DNA from: Enterobacter sp. kpr-6
GTDB taxonomy: Bacteria; Pseudomonadota; Gammaproteobacteria; Enterobacterales; Enterobacteriaceae
Length of the DNA: 64,000 bases
Direction of reading: 5' to 3'
NCBI RefSeq assembly: GCF_900116015.1
Contig: NZ_FOYH01000001.1
Span: forward strand, 496,001 to 560,000
Shown here one piece after another: positions 50,756-59,499 of this stretch (position 1 is its first letter; the number at the start of each line of letters is the position of its first letter). Both the position numbers and the translations under genes were made by a program. The notes under the pieces were generated by a model. That model had not been told where the DNA came from and did not search any database. It saw nothing but the letters and a program-made list of their open reading frames with translations.

Positions 50756-50923
50756 ATGAAGAGACAAAAACGAGATCGCCTGGAACGGGCACATCAACGT
50801 GGTTATCAGGCCGGTATGACCGGTCGTTCGAAAGAAATGTGTCCCTATCAGACGCTGAATCAGAGGTCGTACTGGCTGGGAGGCTGGCGAGAAGCCATGG
50901 AGGACAGGACGGCTATCGCCTGA
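50756..50923 (+). CDS. rmf: ribosome modulation factor
   Basis: Small basic protein that dimerises 70S ribosomes into inactive 100S particles in stationary phase. The 55-residue frame begins M-K-R-Q-K-R-D-R-L-E-R-A and contains the hallmark G-Y-Q-A-G and M-C-P-Y-Q-T-L-N-Q-R segment, ending W-R-E-A-M-E-D-R-T-A-I-A. It matches E. coli RMF in length and at most positions. GAGGC lies close to the ATG. It lies on the forward strand between pqiC and the convergent fabA. Confidence 0.95.
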   Translation: MKRQKRDRLERAHQRGYQAGMTGRSKEMCPYQTLNQRSYWLGGWREAMEDRTAIA

Positions 50924-50940
50924 TTCTGTCTCTTTAGTAA

Positions 50941-50965
50941 GAAACCTCCGCCTGCCGGAGGTTTC
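50941..50965. terminator. bidirectional terminator between rmf and fabA
   Basis: Perfect 10-bp stem GAAACCTCCG (50941-50950) and CGGAGGTTTC (50956-50965), 5-nt loop. T-runs on either side are short, but the position between convergent genes supports termination. Confidence 0.75.
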
Positions 50966-50977
50966 GCCTGTTGGGGG

Positions 50978-51496
50978 TCAGAACGCAGATGTGTCCTGGA
51001 ACAGCCCAACTTTCAGATCGTTTGCAGTATAGATAACGCGGCCGTCAACCAGCACTTCACCATCGGCCAGACCCATAATCAGACGGCGGTTAACCACACG
51101 TTTGAAGTGAATACGGTAGGTGACTTTCTTCGCGGTTGGCAGAACCTGACCGGTAAATTTCACTTCACCCACGCCCAGCGCACGGCCTTTGCCTTCACCA
51201 CCGAGCCAGCCCAGGTAGAAACCGACCAGTTGCCACATCGCATCAAGGCCAAGGCAGCCAGGCATTACCGGATCGCCGATAAAGTGGCAACCGAAGAACC
51301 ACATGTCCGGGTTGATATCCAGTTCCGCTTCAACATAGCCTTTGTCGAAGTTACCGCCGGTTTCGGTCATTTTGACCACACGGTCCATCATCAGCATTTG
51401 TGGAGCCGGTAACTGCGGGCCTTTCGCGCCAAACAGTTCACCGCGACCAGAGGCAAGAAGATCTTCTTTCGTATAGGATTCGCGTTTATCTACCAT
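50978..51496 (-). CDS. fabA: 3-hydroxydecanoyl-[ACP] dehydratase/isomerase FabA
   Basis: Cytoplasmic enzyme that dehydrates 3-hydroxydecanoyl-ACP and isomerises the product to the cis-3 form, the branch point to unsaturated fatty acids. The 172-residue hot-dog-fold protein has the catalytic His71 in G-C-H-F-I-G-D-P and Asp85 in L-G-L-D-A-M-W-Q (counting Met). ATG 51496 starts M-V-D-K-R-E-S-Y as in E. coli; the open frame to 51559 crosses the promoter. FadR and FabR sites lie upstream. Confidence 0.98.
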   Translation of the reverse strand: MVDKRESYTKEDLLASGRGELFGAKGPQLPAPQMLMMDRVVKMTETGGNFDKGYVEAELDINPDMWFFGCHFIGDPVMPGCLGLDAMWQLVGFYLGWLGGEGKGRALGVGEVKFTGQVLPTAKKVTYRIHFKRVVNRRLIMGLADGEVLVDGRVIYTANDLKVGLFQDTSAF

Positions 51497-51535
51497 GTTC
51501 TCAGTAAGCCTTATAGTAAGTTTCGGACGCAGGAT

Positions 51536-51553
51536 AGCTAACACGTGTACGCT
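51536..51553 (-). promoter_or_regulatory. FabR operator of fabA
   Basis: Reverse strand AGCGTACACGTGTTAGCT, the E. coli FabR-binding palindrome at fabA and fabB as I know it. It lies next to the FadR site, between it and the fabA start. Confidence 0.85.
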
Positions 51554-51554
51554 G

Positions 51555-51571
51555 AACAAGTCCGATCAGTT
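51555..51571 (-). promoter_or_regulatory. FadR activator site of fabA
   Basis: Reverse strand AACTGATCGGACTTGTT, matching the FadR site of E. coli fabA. It overlaps the last codons of lonH (stop at 51566-51568), so the operator is partly inside the upstream coding region. Confidence 0.85.
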
Positions 51572-53326
51572 CGGCGTAAACCACGTTAACCAGCGTAACG
51601 GCCACGGAAAGCGGTGCCGGGCTTCCTGCTGCGTCGCCTGGGCAATACGTTCCTGAATAGTCTGACTCAGGGTGGTTTGACCTTCGCCATCCCACTGCAG
51701 GTTCGTCAATAAGGGTAGCGCATCCGTGACATCATCAATGGCCCAGACAGAGAATTGCCCGGCCTCAACCGCTTCCAGTAACTCCTGCTGTAAACAGAGA
51801 TGACGGGCATTAGCGGAAGGAATGATGACCCCTTGTTTGCCCGTTAAGCCACGCTGCTGACAGATTGAGAAAAAGCCTTCAATCTTTTCATTTACACCAC
51901 CGACGGGTTGCGCACGGCCAAACTGATCGACAGAGCCGGTAATAGCAAGGTTCTGGTTCACCGGAACTTCAGCCAGAGCGCTGATCAGCGCACACAGTTC
52001 AGCCATTGAAGCGCTGTCGCCGTCCACTTCGCTGTAGGACTGCTCAAAGGTTAACGACGCTGAGAAGGGCAGTTGCTGCTCAAGCTGCAGTTCCGCCATC
52101 AGGAACGACTGCATGATCATCATGCCCTTGGCATGGATATTCCCGCCCAGTTCAGATTTACGTTCGATGTCGTTAAATTCACCGTCACCGATATGCACCA
52201 CGCAACTGATGCGCGAAGGCTCACCAATGGCACGGGGGTGGCCTGGGAACTCAACGACTGAGAGGGCGTTGATTTGTCCGATGCGTTCGCCTTCGGTTTC
52301 AATGAGGATCTGCTCAAGCAGGATTTCATCCTGCATACGCTCCGGCAGATAACCTTCACGCCATTCACGTTGGGCAAGCATGGTCTGCAATTGCTCTGCA
52401 TCAAAGCGTTGCTCAGCGCCAAGGGCGGCAACTTCCTGCAACTGACGCCCCAGCCAAAGCGGGCAAAGCGGCAGGGTTTCCTGATCGCCGGTATAGCGCA
52501 CCGCTTCATGGATAAGCACAGGCCACGCATCGGCCGCTGGTGCGGGCAGGGACGCTTCATGAGCGACTTGCAGAACCCACTGACACCATTGCGCCATCAC
52601 TTCAGCATCCGCAATTTGCAGATTTTCTTCGTATTCGCTGTAAATTGCGCGCGCGGCCAGCTCTGGTTCCATTTCCTGGAATTCCGCCAGTGAATCGCGC
52701 TCGCCAATCAGAATGACCTTAAGCTGCAAAGGCATCGACGGGACGCTTACCGGCAGGGGACGCGATTCGTCAAAGGAGACCCAGTCAAAGCGCTGGCGGG
52801 TCACCATAGTCTTTAAACGCATCCACAATAACGGTTGCGCCAGCAGGGTGCGCAGGGAAATCACCAGCACGCCGCCGTTCGCCTGATGGACCAGACCCGG
52901 TTGCAGAGAGAGTTGATTATTAAACTGGCGCAGGCAGCCAAATAGCTGTTCCGCTTCGACCCATTCGGCAACCACGACATGGCTGCGCGTGGCGAAATTT
53001 GCCAGTGCATCGGTAGCCGGTGTGAAACTCACCGTGTTTCCGTCAATATGATATTGACCACCGACAAACGGGGGATCTTCTGGCAATAACTGCCCGGCCG
53101 CTTTCGCAATAAGGCTTAAATACTCTGTCTCTTCTGGCGCTTTGGCCAGTAAAAAGGAATTTGATGCCAGCGGATGAAGCAATTGCTCCAGCGCATACTG
53201 CAAACGGGGTTGCGTATCGCTTAAGGTAACGTCGCTGGTCAGCGCTGCTTCAGACTGAGCAAACACGTCCTGATAACTTTCGGTATCAGGGATAAGATCC
53301 TGGCAGGTAAGTTTAGTAATCGTCAA
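51566..53326 (-). CDS. lonH: Lon-like protease LonH (YcbZ)
   Basis: Predicted ATP-independent relative of Lon protease. The 586-residue protein has an N-terminal region without a clear AAA+ Walker A motif and a C-terminal Lon protease domain with the catalytic Ser in D-G-D-S-A-S-M-A-E-L and the catalytic Lys in G-G-V-N-E-K-I-E-G-F-F. Length and ends match E. coli YcbZ. Its substrate is unknown to me. Upstream of fabA on the same strand; the fabA FadR site overlaps its 3' end. Confidence 0.93.
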   Translation of the reverse strand: MTITKLTCQDLIPDTESYQDVFAQSEAALTSDVTLSDTQPRLQYALEQLLHPLASNSFLLAKAPEETEYLSLIAKAAGQLLPEDPPFVGGQYHIDGNTVSFTPATDALANFATRSHVVVAEWVEAEQLFGCLRQFNNQLSLQPGLVHQANGGVLVISLRTLLAQPLLWMRLKTMVTRQRFDWVSFDESRPLPVSVPSMPLQLKVILIGERDSLAEFQEMEPELAARAIYSEYEENLQIADAEVMAQWCQWVLQVAHEASLPAPAADAWPVLIHEAVRYTGDQETLPLCPLWLGRQLQEVAALGAEQRFDAEQLQTMLAQREWREGYLPERMQDEILLEQILIETEGERIGQINALSVVEFPGHPRAIGEPSRISCVVHIGDGEFNDIERKSELGGNIHAKGMMIMQSFLMAELQLEQQLPFSASLTFEQSYSEVDGDSASMAELCALISALAEVPVNQNLAITGSVDQFGRAQPVGGVNEKIEGFFSICQQRGLTGKQGVIIPSANARHLCLQQELLEAVEAGQFSVWAIDDVTDALPLLTNLQWDGEGQTTLSQTIQERIAQATQQEARHRFPWPLRWLTWFTPN

Positions 53327-53512
53327 AGTCGAGGTTTTTATCGTCAGAAGTAAAGTGCGGAATTATACCGTAAGCCGCAATTCAGCACACGAGGAATACA
53401 CATTTTACACCGGCCAAAGTCGGCTCTGAGCTCACAGGATGTGATTTCTTTTCAGCAGATTGCTAAAAAACTGATATTCTGAACTAAGTTACACGGTAAC
53501 ACAGAGATCGCG

Positions 53513-53965
53513 ATGAAATACCAACAACTGGAAAATCTTGAAAGCGGCTGGAAATGGAAGTACCTGGTGAAGAAGCACCGTGAAGGTGAATTAATCACGC
53601 GCTACTTAGAAACCAGTGCGGCAAAAGAGGCTGTCGATCTTCTGTTAACGCTTGAACATGAGCCGGTCCGCGTGAATGAGTGGATTGACGCGCATATGAA
53701 TGCAGCGTTAATGAATCGTATGAAGCAAACCATCCGTGCTCGCCGTAAACGACATTTCAATGCTGAACACCAGCATACGCGTAAGAAATCTATCGACCTT
53801 GAATTTATGGTCTGGCAACGTCTGGCAGGGCTGGCGCAGCGGCGGGGCAAAACACTGTCGGAAACAATCGTGCAGTTGATTGAAGATGCCGAGCATAAAG
53901 AAAAATATGCCAGCCAGATGTCCACCTTAAAGCAGGATCTTCAGGCCTTATTAGGCAAAGAATAA
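53513..53965 (+). CDS. matP: macrodomain Ter protein MatP
   Basis: Binds matS sites in the terminus region, condenses the Ter macrodomain, links it to the divisome through ZapB and keeps MukBEF off Ter. The 150-residue protein has an N-terminal helical bundle, then a ribbon-helix-helix ([18 protein letters not shown]) and a C-terminal coiled coil. Same length as E. coli MatP and the same position upstream of the convergent ompA. Confidence 0.97.
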   Translation: MKYQQLENLESGWKWKYLVKKHREGELITRYLETSAAKEAVDLLLTLEHEPVRVNEWIDAHMNAALMNRMKQTIRARRKRHFNAEHQHTRKKSIDLEFMVWQRLAGLAQRRGKTLSETIVQLIEDAEHKEKYASQMSTLKQDLQALLGKE

Positions 53966-53990
53966 GTTCTTTTGGTAACTAACAGGCAAT

Positions 53991-54018
53991 AAAAAACCCC
54001 GCAATGGCGGGGTTTTTT
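53991..54018. terminator. bidirectional terminator between matP and ompA
   Basis: AAAAAACCCCGC (53991-54002), loop AATG, GCGGGGTTTTTT (54007-54018). A-run and T-run flank it for both convergent genes. Confidence 0.95.
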
Positions 54019-54031
54019 TTAAGACGTAAAC

Positions 54032-55090
54032 TTAAGCCTGCGGCTGAGTTACAACGTCTTTGATACCTTTCACTTCGATCTCTACGCGACGATCAGGTGC
54101 CAGGCAATCGATCAGCGCCGGACGTGCTTTCACGTTGTCACAGGTGCTGCCGGTAACCGGGTTAGATTCGCCCATACCACGTGCGGAGATCTTGTTGGAA
54201 GGGATACCTTTAGAGATCAGGTAATCAACAACAGACTGAGCACGTTTCTCGGACAGACCCTGGTTGTAAGCGTCAGAACCGATACGGTCGGTGAAGCCCA
54301 GAACCACAACGGAACCGTCTTTCGGATCCAGGTTGCTCAGCTGGCTGTACATCTGATCCAGAGCCTGCTGACCTTCTGGTTTCAGAGTCGCTTTGTTGAA
54401 GTTGAACAGAACGTCAGACTTCAGAGTGAAGTGCTTGGTCTGTACTTCTGGAGCCGGAGCCGGAGCCGGTGCAACTACAGGAGCCATTTCTTCCTGCTGA
54501 CCGAAGCGGTAGGAAACACCTAAGCTCAGCAGACCGTTGTCCTGACGGGTGCCCACAGTTTCAGCGTCACCGATGTTGTTAACCCACTGGTATTCCAGAC
54601 GGGTAGCGATGTCACGGGTAACAGCCCACTCAACACCACCTGCGAAGACCGGAGAAACGCCGGTATCGTGGTCTTTAGCGTGGAAGTCAGCGCCCGGAAC
54701 GTTCGCTTTAGCGTCTGCACGCCAAACCATACCACCCAGACGGGTATAAACGTCCAGATCGTCTGCTACCGGGTAGCTCAGCTTAGCGGTCAGCTGTACG
54801 CCCTGAGCTTTAAAAGCGCCATTTACGGTATCGCCTTTATACTCTTCACGGCCCAGCCAGTCGTAGCCCATTTCAAAGCCAACGTACGGGTTAACCTGAT
54901 AGCCACCGAACGCGCCAGCACCCAGTTGGTTTTCGTGAGTCGGGCCGTCATTAGGAATGAAACCGGTGTCGTGGAATTGGGACCAGCCCAGTTTGCCACC
55001 TGCGTACCAGGTATTATCTTTCGGAGCGGCCTGCGCTACGGTAGCGAAACCAGCCAGTGCCACTGCAATCGCGATAGCTGTCTTTTTCAT
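54032..55090 (-). CDS. ompA: outer membrane protein A
   Basis: Abundant outer-membrane protein linking the membrane to peptidoglycan. The 352-residue precursor has a 21-residue signal peptide (M-K-K-T-A-I-A-I ... A-Q-A), an eight-strand barrel, a Pro-Ala hinge ([14 protein letters not shown]) and the C-terminal OmpA-like domain with [12 protein letters not shown] that binds diaminopimelate. Surface loops differ from E. coli (for example an added P-G-A-D-F-H-A-K stretch), which explains six extra residues. ATG 55090 is chosen; the open frame to 55162 lies in the leader. Confidence 0.98.
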   Translation of the reverse strand: MKKTAIAIAVALAGFATVAQAAPKDNTWYAGGKLGWSQFHDTGFIPNDGPTHENQLGAGAFGGYQVNPYVGFEMGYDWLGREEYKGDTVNGAFKAQGVQLTAKLSYPVADDLDVYTRLGGMVWRADAKANVPGADFHAKDHDTGVSPVFAGGVEWAVTRDIATRLEYQWVNNIGDAETVGTRQDNGLLSLGVSYRFGQQEEMAPVVAPAPAPAPEVQTKHFTLKSDVLFNFNKATLKPEGQQALDQMYSQLSNLDPKDGSVVVLGFTDRIGSDAYNQGLSEKRAQSVVDYLISKGIPSNKISARGMGESNPVTGSTCDNVKARPALIDCLAPDRRVEIEVKGIKDVVTQPQA

Positions 55091-55224
55091 TTTTTGCGCC
55101 TCGTTATCATCCAAAAATCGCCATGAATTTCTCGCCAGAGAAAACACGGTTAAATCCTTCACCCGGGGTATTGCTCATTATTAACTCTACCGATATCTTC
55201 GGCTTAGGCTGAGCACCCCTGGCG
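55091..55224 (-). promoter_or_regulatory. ompA 5' leader (mRNA stabiliser, MicA target)
   Basis: About 134 nt from the inferred transcription start to the ATG, closely like the E. coli ompA leader: GCCAGGGGTGCTC at the 5' end (stabilising hairpin), GATATCGGTAGAGTTAATA, and GATAACGAGGCGCAAAAA before the ATG. The last part is the ribosome-binding site and the MicA pairing site in E. coli. Confidence 0.8.
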
Positions 55225-55230
55225 ATGTAA

Positions 55231-55258
55231 AGTCTACAACGTAGTTGGAAACTTACAA
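55231..55258 (-). promoter_or_regulatory. ompA promoter
   Basis: Reverse strand -35 TTGTAA (55253-55258), 16-nt spacer, -10 TAGACT (55231-55236), within a block nearly identical to the E. coli ompA promoter as remembered. It gives a leader of the known length. Confidence 0.7.
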
Positions 55259-55365
55259 GTGTGAACGCTGTCAGGCTTATGAAAAAAAAAGCTTTGTGAA
55301 CACAATATTTAACATTTGAGGCGAAAAAATAATCACCTCAAAATGCGCGAACCGCACCAGACAAG

Positions 55366-55401
55366 CTTCGGCGGGGAATTTGACTTAGTTCCTCACCGAA
55401 G
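55366..55401. terminator. hairpin between sulA and ompA, possible sulA terminator
   Basis: CTTCGGCGGGGAA (55366-55378) and TTCCTCACCGAAG (55389-55401) pair along 13 bp with two non-Watson-Crick positions and a 10-nt loop. No T-run follows on the reverse strand, so termination is uncertain. The remaining 55259-55365 shows A+T-rich sequence upstream of the ompA promoter without a gene. Confidence 0.5.
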
Positions 55402-55444
55402 AGAATATTGATAAAATAAATGCCAGGAATTATCTTAAATTCCA

Positions 55445-55954
55445 TTAATGATAAAAATTAGAGTGAATTTTTAGTCCTGAAAGCTGTCTTGTGGCGTGAG
55501 AGTCCGATCGTACAGGACGCATCACAAACCCCATCGCATTACCTTTTTCTGCTGCCTGAACCAGACGACGATGCTCATCATCAGTCAAATCGTCCGCATG
55601 CCAGCCAATGACCACACTATAGTTTCCGGTGCGTAAAGCCCTGATCATCGACTCAAGCGTATCGTCAGGAGAAAGCTGGCTAATTTGCATCAGCTTAGTT
55701 AAGGGCAGGCCAGAAGCCTGAACCCACTGGCGGCTCAGCTTTTGCTGCGGCGTCAGCCACAACTGCCAGCGCGATTGTTGACCAAGTTGCTGAAGCAGCG
55801 GTAATAAAAGCAGTTGAGTCATCATGGGCTGGTCTTCGCGATAGACCACTTCGCTGATAAGTCCGGTTGAGTCGCCAGCGGTGTTAGCCTGGGCGCTGTT
55901 ACCTTTAATGGCAGCGAGTTTTGATGAGCGATTAGCATAGCCTGAAGTGTACAT
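55445..55954 (-). CDS. sulA: SOS cell division inhibitor SulA
   Basis: Binds FtsZ and stops Z-ring assembly during DNA damage; removed by Lon. The 169-residue protein matches E. coli SulA in length: a variable N-terminal ~35 residues, the conserved [12 protein letters not shown] core, and the C-terminal [10 protein letters not shown] with the terminal His needed for Lon recognition (E. coli ends N-L-Y-H). ATG 55954 (M-Y-T-S-G) is chosen; an ATG two codons earlier is an alternative. A near-consensus LexA box lies 22 nt upstream. Confidence 0.97.
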   Translation of the reverse strand: MYTSGYANRSSKLAAIKGNSAQANTAGDSTGLISEVVYREDQPMMTQLLLLPLLQQLGQQSRWQLWLTPQQKLSRQWVQASGLPLTKLMQISQLSPDDTLESMIRALRTGNYSVVIGWHADDLTDDEHRRLVQAAEKGNAMGFVMRPVRSDSHATRQLSGLKIHSNFYH

Positions 55955-55975
55955 AATCATTCCAGCCCTGATAGT

Positions 55976-55995
55976 TACTGTATATCTATACAGTA
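55976..55995 (-). promoter_or_regulatory. LexA (SOS) box of sulA
   Basis: TACTGTATATCTATACAGTA, a 20-bp LexA operator with both CTGT...ACAG half-sites intact and only minor departure from the consensus centre. It directly precedes sulA. Confidence 0.97.
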
Positions 55996-56172
55996 CCCCC
56001 TGAGCGTATAAAGATCAACCTCATTTTCTGAAAGCGCATCGCAAATTTTGTCGATATCCGCTGCGATTGCAAAAATCATCTTGCCGACGGCGCGCAAGTT
56101 GCCTATGTTCCTCACTAACGGATCCGTTAACGAATAAAAATAGCTTTACCACATGATTTTAAAGGAATAATC

Positions 56173-56802
56173 ATGAAAGATTTGTCGTATCAAAGGATCT
56201 ATAAATCCCGAGAATATCTCTCAGCGCTAGGCCAGATTCGCTACCGTGCTCTGTTTGGCGGCTACAGTTTGTCAGTAGATGGAACGGTGTTTGCCATGGT
56301 ATCAAACGGCGATCTTTATCTTCGCGCCTGCGAACAAAGTGCTGAATATCGCTCACAGCATGCCGCGCCCCTTCTAACCTTTATGAAACGCGGCAGGCCG
56401 GTATTACTGAATTACTATCGGGTCGATGAAAGCCTCTGGCACGATCCGCAAAAGCTCAATACGCTGTCGTCATGGTCACTGGCCGCTGCAAAAACGGAAA
56501 AAATGCAGCGCACGGGGGCACCCCGGTTAAAAGATTTGCCCAACCTGACTTTTCAGCTTGAGACGCTGCTGCGGGAAGCGGGTGTTCCCGATTACGCCAC
56601 GCTCCGTCAGCTCGGGTCGAAAACATGCTGGGTCCGCATACGACATCTTAATTCTCACCTTGGTATTAAAGTGCTGTTTGCTCTCGAAGGTGCGATAGTC
56701 GGATTGCATGAAGCCGCACTCCCGGCGCTGACACGCCAGGCGTTAACGGACTGGTTCAATGATTTTCAAAAAGAGCACGATGCGCCTCACTGGGGGATCT
56801 GA
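56173..56802 (+). CDS. sxy: DNA transformation/competence regulator Sxy (TfoX)
   Basis: Co-activator that directs CRP to competence-type (CRP-S) promoters. The 209-residue protein has the E. coli length with TfoX N-terminal (R-Y-R-A-L-F-G-G-Y-S) and C-terminal (L-K-D-L-P-N-L-T-F-Q-L-E-T-L-L) domains, the latter helix-hairpin-helix-like. Its last 16 nt overlap yccS on the other strand. The likely loss of ycaI function in this window, a DNA-uptake gene of its regulon, is of note. Confidence 0.94.
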   Translation: MKDLSYQRIYKSREYLSALGQIRYRALFGGYSLSVDGTVFAMVSNGDLYLRACEQSAEYRSQHAAPLLTFMKRGRPVLLNYYRVDESLWHDPQKLNTLSSWSLAAAKTEKMQRTGAPRLKDLPNLTFQLETLLREAGVPDYATLRQLGSKTCWVRIRHLNSHLGIKVLFALEGAIVGLHEAALPALTRQALTDWFNDFQKEHDAPHWGI

Positions 56803-58913
56803 CGCTGTAAGCGGCAAATTTCCGGTAACAGCGCCAGCATAAGACCAATTTGCTGTAATACCAGCGGCTCTTTATTGTCGGAACGTGGCTCAACATGGCG
56901 CAGACGTTCCGACAATTGATCCAGACGCTGTTGTACCCGCTCTTCATCGGCAGGGGGGCGATGTAGCGCGTCGTCGACGTAACAGACCGTATCATCCAGT
57001 AAAGACAGGATCTCCGGATGGGTTAACCGTTCACGATGCGCCCCAAGCGCGGAAACGTAGCTGGTAAAGGTATGATTCAGACACAGCAGCCTGAACGCCG
57101 CCTCGCGCAGTTCAGCAGAGGCTCCCGGCTCGGTTGACATATTTGAAACCACGGACGCGAACTCAGCATCACGATTGTAAGCGTCGCGCCGGGCGATACG
57201 GTAGGCAAGACGGTTATCACGACCCTGGTGATACTGTTCAAGAATCGCATCCAGATAGCGGCAGTTAGCGTCAATAGCGCGCGCCAGCACGCGGGGTAAA
57301 TGACGAAACCGCCAGTCTGGCCAGATAAAACTCACTGCCGCCCAGGCGATAAGACAACCTATTAACGTATCAATGATGCGCGGAATCGCGACTTCAAATC
57401 CTTCGCCGAGGAGGTTAAAGCACAGCAAAACCAGCAGGGTGATAAAGAGCGTGGCATGGGCATATTGCACAGTGCGAAAAACAAAGAACAGCACGCCGGT
57501 AATGACAATCAGCAGTAACTGGCCTTCCACAGAGGGCACAAAGTAGAGCACCGGCAGGCCAATAGCGACCCCCACGAGCGTACCAATCACGCGCAACGTC
57601 AGACGATGGCGCGTAGCGTTATAGTTAGGCTGGCAGACGAAAAGGCTGGTGAGCAGGATCCAGTAGCCATGTTCCAGCCCGGTGAACTGGATAAAGGCAT
57701 AGCCAACGCAGAGCACAACCGACATGCGTACCGCGTGGCGAAAGAGCGCCGACTCCGGCGTCAGGTTACGGCTTAAGCGTAACCAGATGTCACCGATCCC
57801 GTTCAGACTGTCGTCAGCCAGTTGATGTTCTGTGTCATTTCCCGGCTGAGCCTGCGCTTGTTCCGATTCGATGGTTGCCAGTTGGGCATCAATCGCGCGC
57901 AAATTATCGAGCAGGAACCCCAGCGTATTCATCAGATCGGCAGGCGTACCGCTGGCGCGCAGACGCTCAAGAGCCGCATCAAGATGGGTAAAGGCACGTT
58001 CAAACCGTTTGTCGTGCTGATAAGGTTCGCGCAGCAATATACAGTGTGAGAGGTTTATGCAGGCCTGCGACTGCATGGCGAGCAGGCGCTGAAAGCGAAA
58101 CATTACATCGCTGTAGCGAAAATGCGCGCGCAACTTTTCGTACTGAATGTGTGAAGAACTGGCGCGTTCATGAATATCCTGGGCGACAAAATAGTAGTGC
58201 AGCGTACGACGGGTGCCACGCTGCCCGCGATCCCCGCGCAGTCGGGTGAGTAAGGACGCTTTTGTCTGATTAAGGGTGGTGACCAGTTGCCCGTTTGCCA
58301 GCGCCAGATCGTAGAGGGGAGCCTGACTTTCATCTTCGATATCTGGATCAAAAAGGCGTGATTTGAGCTCAAGATAATGCGCGAGCTGCTCATAGCAGCG
58401 GGCCAGATTATCCTGTAAGGGGCGCACAGGAAACACCAGATGACCGATCAACGTCAGCAGGTTAAACCACACGGCACCGGCCAGCAGCAGCAGCGGTTGC
58501 TGATACCAGCTGGCGTAAAGCGATATCCCCAGCGTGGTATAGATGGCAATTAATAGCGCGCCGAAGGCGATGGTCGCGTAGCGCGGACCAAGGCCGCCCA
58601 GCAGAATAAACCCGCTGGTAGAGATAATTAACCCCAGCGCAAACAGCCAGGGCGAGGGGAAGAGTAGCTCCACGCTTGCCGAGGCGATAAAAAACGAAAC
58701 CAGCGTAATGAAAATATTGCGTAGCCGCCCGGTCAGCCGATCGTCCAGATCGGCCAGCGCCGCCGCGACCACGCCGAGGGTCAACGGGATAGTGAGTTTG
58801 ACATCATGCAGCCACCAGGGCAGCGCTGTGGTTCCGCACAGGGCAACAGCAATTTTGACATTAGAAAGCCAGGTACTGTTTAAGGTATAGCGGCGGAACA
58901 GGGGACTAAGCAT
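56787..58913 (-). CDS. yccS: YccS/FUSC-family inner membrane protein
   Basis: A 708-residue membrane protein of the FUSC (fusaric-acid-resistance-like) family with two blocks of about six transmembrane helices (about 15-190 and 385-510), each followed by a cytoplasmic domain. Function in E. coli is not established; aromatic acid or solvent export is a family-level guess. ATG 58913 (M-L-S-P-L-F) matches the E. coli start with AAGGA 11 nt upstream; an ATG four codons earlier is possible. C terminus is slightly shorter than in E. coli. Follows yccF in the same direction. Confidence 0.9.
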   Translation of the reverse strand: MLSPLFRRYTLNSTWLSNVKIAVALCGTTALPWWLHDVKLTIPLTLGVVAAALADLDDRLTGRLRNIFITLVSFFIASASVELLFPSPWLFALGLIISTSGFILLGGLGPRYATIAFGALLIAIYTTLGISLYASWYQQPLLLLAGAVWFNLLTLIGHLVFPVRPLQDNLARCYEQLAHYLELKSRLFDPDIEDESQAPLYDLALANGQLVTTLNQTKASLLTRLRGDRGQRGTRRTLHYYFVAQDIHERASSSHIQYEKLRAHFRYSDVMFRFQRLLAMQSQACINLSHCILLREPYQHDKRFERAFTHLDAALERLRASGTPADLMNTLGFLLDNLRAIDAQLATIESEQAQAQPGNDTEHQLADDSLNGIGDIWLRLSRNLTPESALFRHAVRMSVVLCVGYAFIQFTGLEHGYWILLTSLFVCQPNYNATRHRLTLRVIGTLVGVAIGLPVLYFVPSVEGQLLLIVITGVLFFVFRTVQYAHATLFITLLVLLCFNLLGEGFEVAIPRIIDTLIGCLIAWAAVSFIWPDWRFRHLPRVLARAIDANCRYLDAILEQYHQGRDNRLAYRIARRDAYNRDAEFASVVSNMSTEPGASAELREAAFRLLCLNHTFTSYVSALGAHRERLTHPEILSLLDDTVCYVDDALHRPPADEERVQQRLDQLSERLRHVEPRSDNKEPLVLQQIGLMLALLPEICRLQRQIPQ

Positions 58914-58930
58914 GACAGCAGACATCCTTA

Positions 58931-59377
58931 TTACTGGAAACGACGGCGGGCGTTAGCTTCCCGCGCGGCCTGGGCGGTTTCCACCGAGACAACCCGGCGA
59001 CCCACCGGCCACAGTGCAATGGCAGCAATTTTAAAATTGGCGATGCCCACCGGAATACCAATGATGGTCAGGCACTGCGCAATGCCGGAAACGATGTGCA
59101 TCACGCACAGCCACCAGCCGAAAAGCACCAGCCACACCAGATTGAGCAGCGTGCCGCCCGTATTCAGCAGCACGTTTTTTTCACCGGGGGTCAGTTCATC
59201 TACATGTACCGCTTCATTACCGTAAGGTACCAGCGAAAGTTTGGTAATTTCCCAGCACGAGCGGGTAAGCGGCAGCGTAATGATTAACACCACGCTCATC
59301 ACTGTCGCCAGTAACCACGCCAGAGTGGTGAAAAAACCACCGAGCACAAAATTCAAAATATTCAGTACAGTACGCAT
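58931..59377 (-). CDS. yccF: YccF-domain inner membrane protein
   Basis: A 148-residue integral membrane protein with two YccF repeats, each with a hydrophobic hairpin and the pattern W-x-I/V-x-x-L-S-L or G-I-P-V-G-I-A-N-F-K-I-A. Same length as in E. coli. Role unknown. It precedes yccS by 17 nt and is probably cotranscribed; divergent from helD across 122 nt. Confidence 0.92.
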   Translation of the reverse strand: MRTVLNILNFVLGGFFTTLAWLLATVMSVVLIITLPLTRSCWEITKLSLVPYGNEAVHVDELTPGEKNVLLNTGGTLLNLVWLVLFGWWLCVMHIVSGIAQCLTIIGIPVGIANFKIAAIALWPVGRRVVSVETAQAAREANARRRFQ

Positions 59378-59499
59378 AAATCCTCGATCCAGACCCGTTA
59401 ACGAAAAGTCCCAGCAATTGTAGCGATTTTTTAGGCTGGAGCACGCATTCTCTGACGGTTAAACTGGCAGGCAACGATACCGGCTGGAAATGACACGTC

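Noticed and set aside
56020-56100. CRP-S type site upstream of sxy
   Set aside because: TGCGAT and ATCGCA half-site-like words occur, but their spacing does not form a convincing palindrome.
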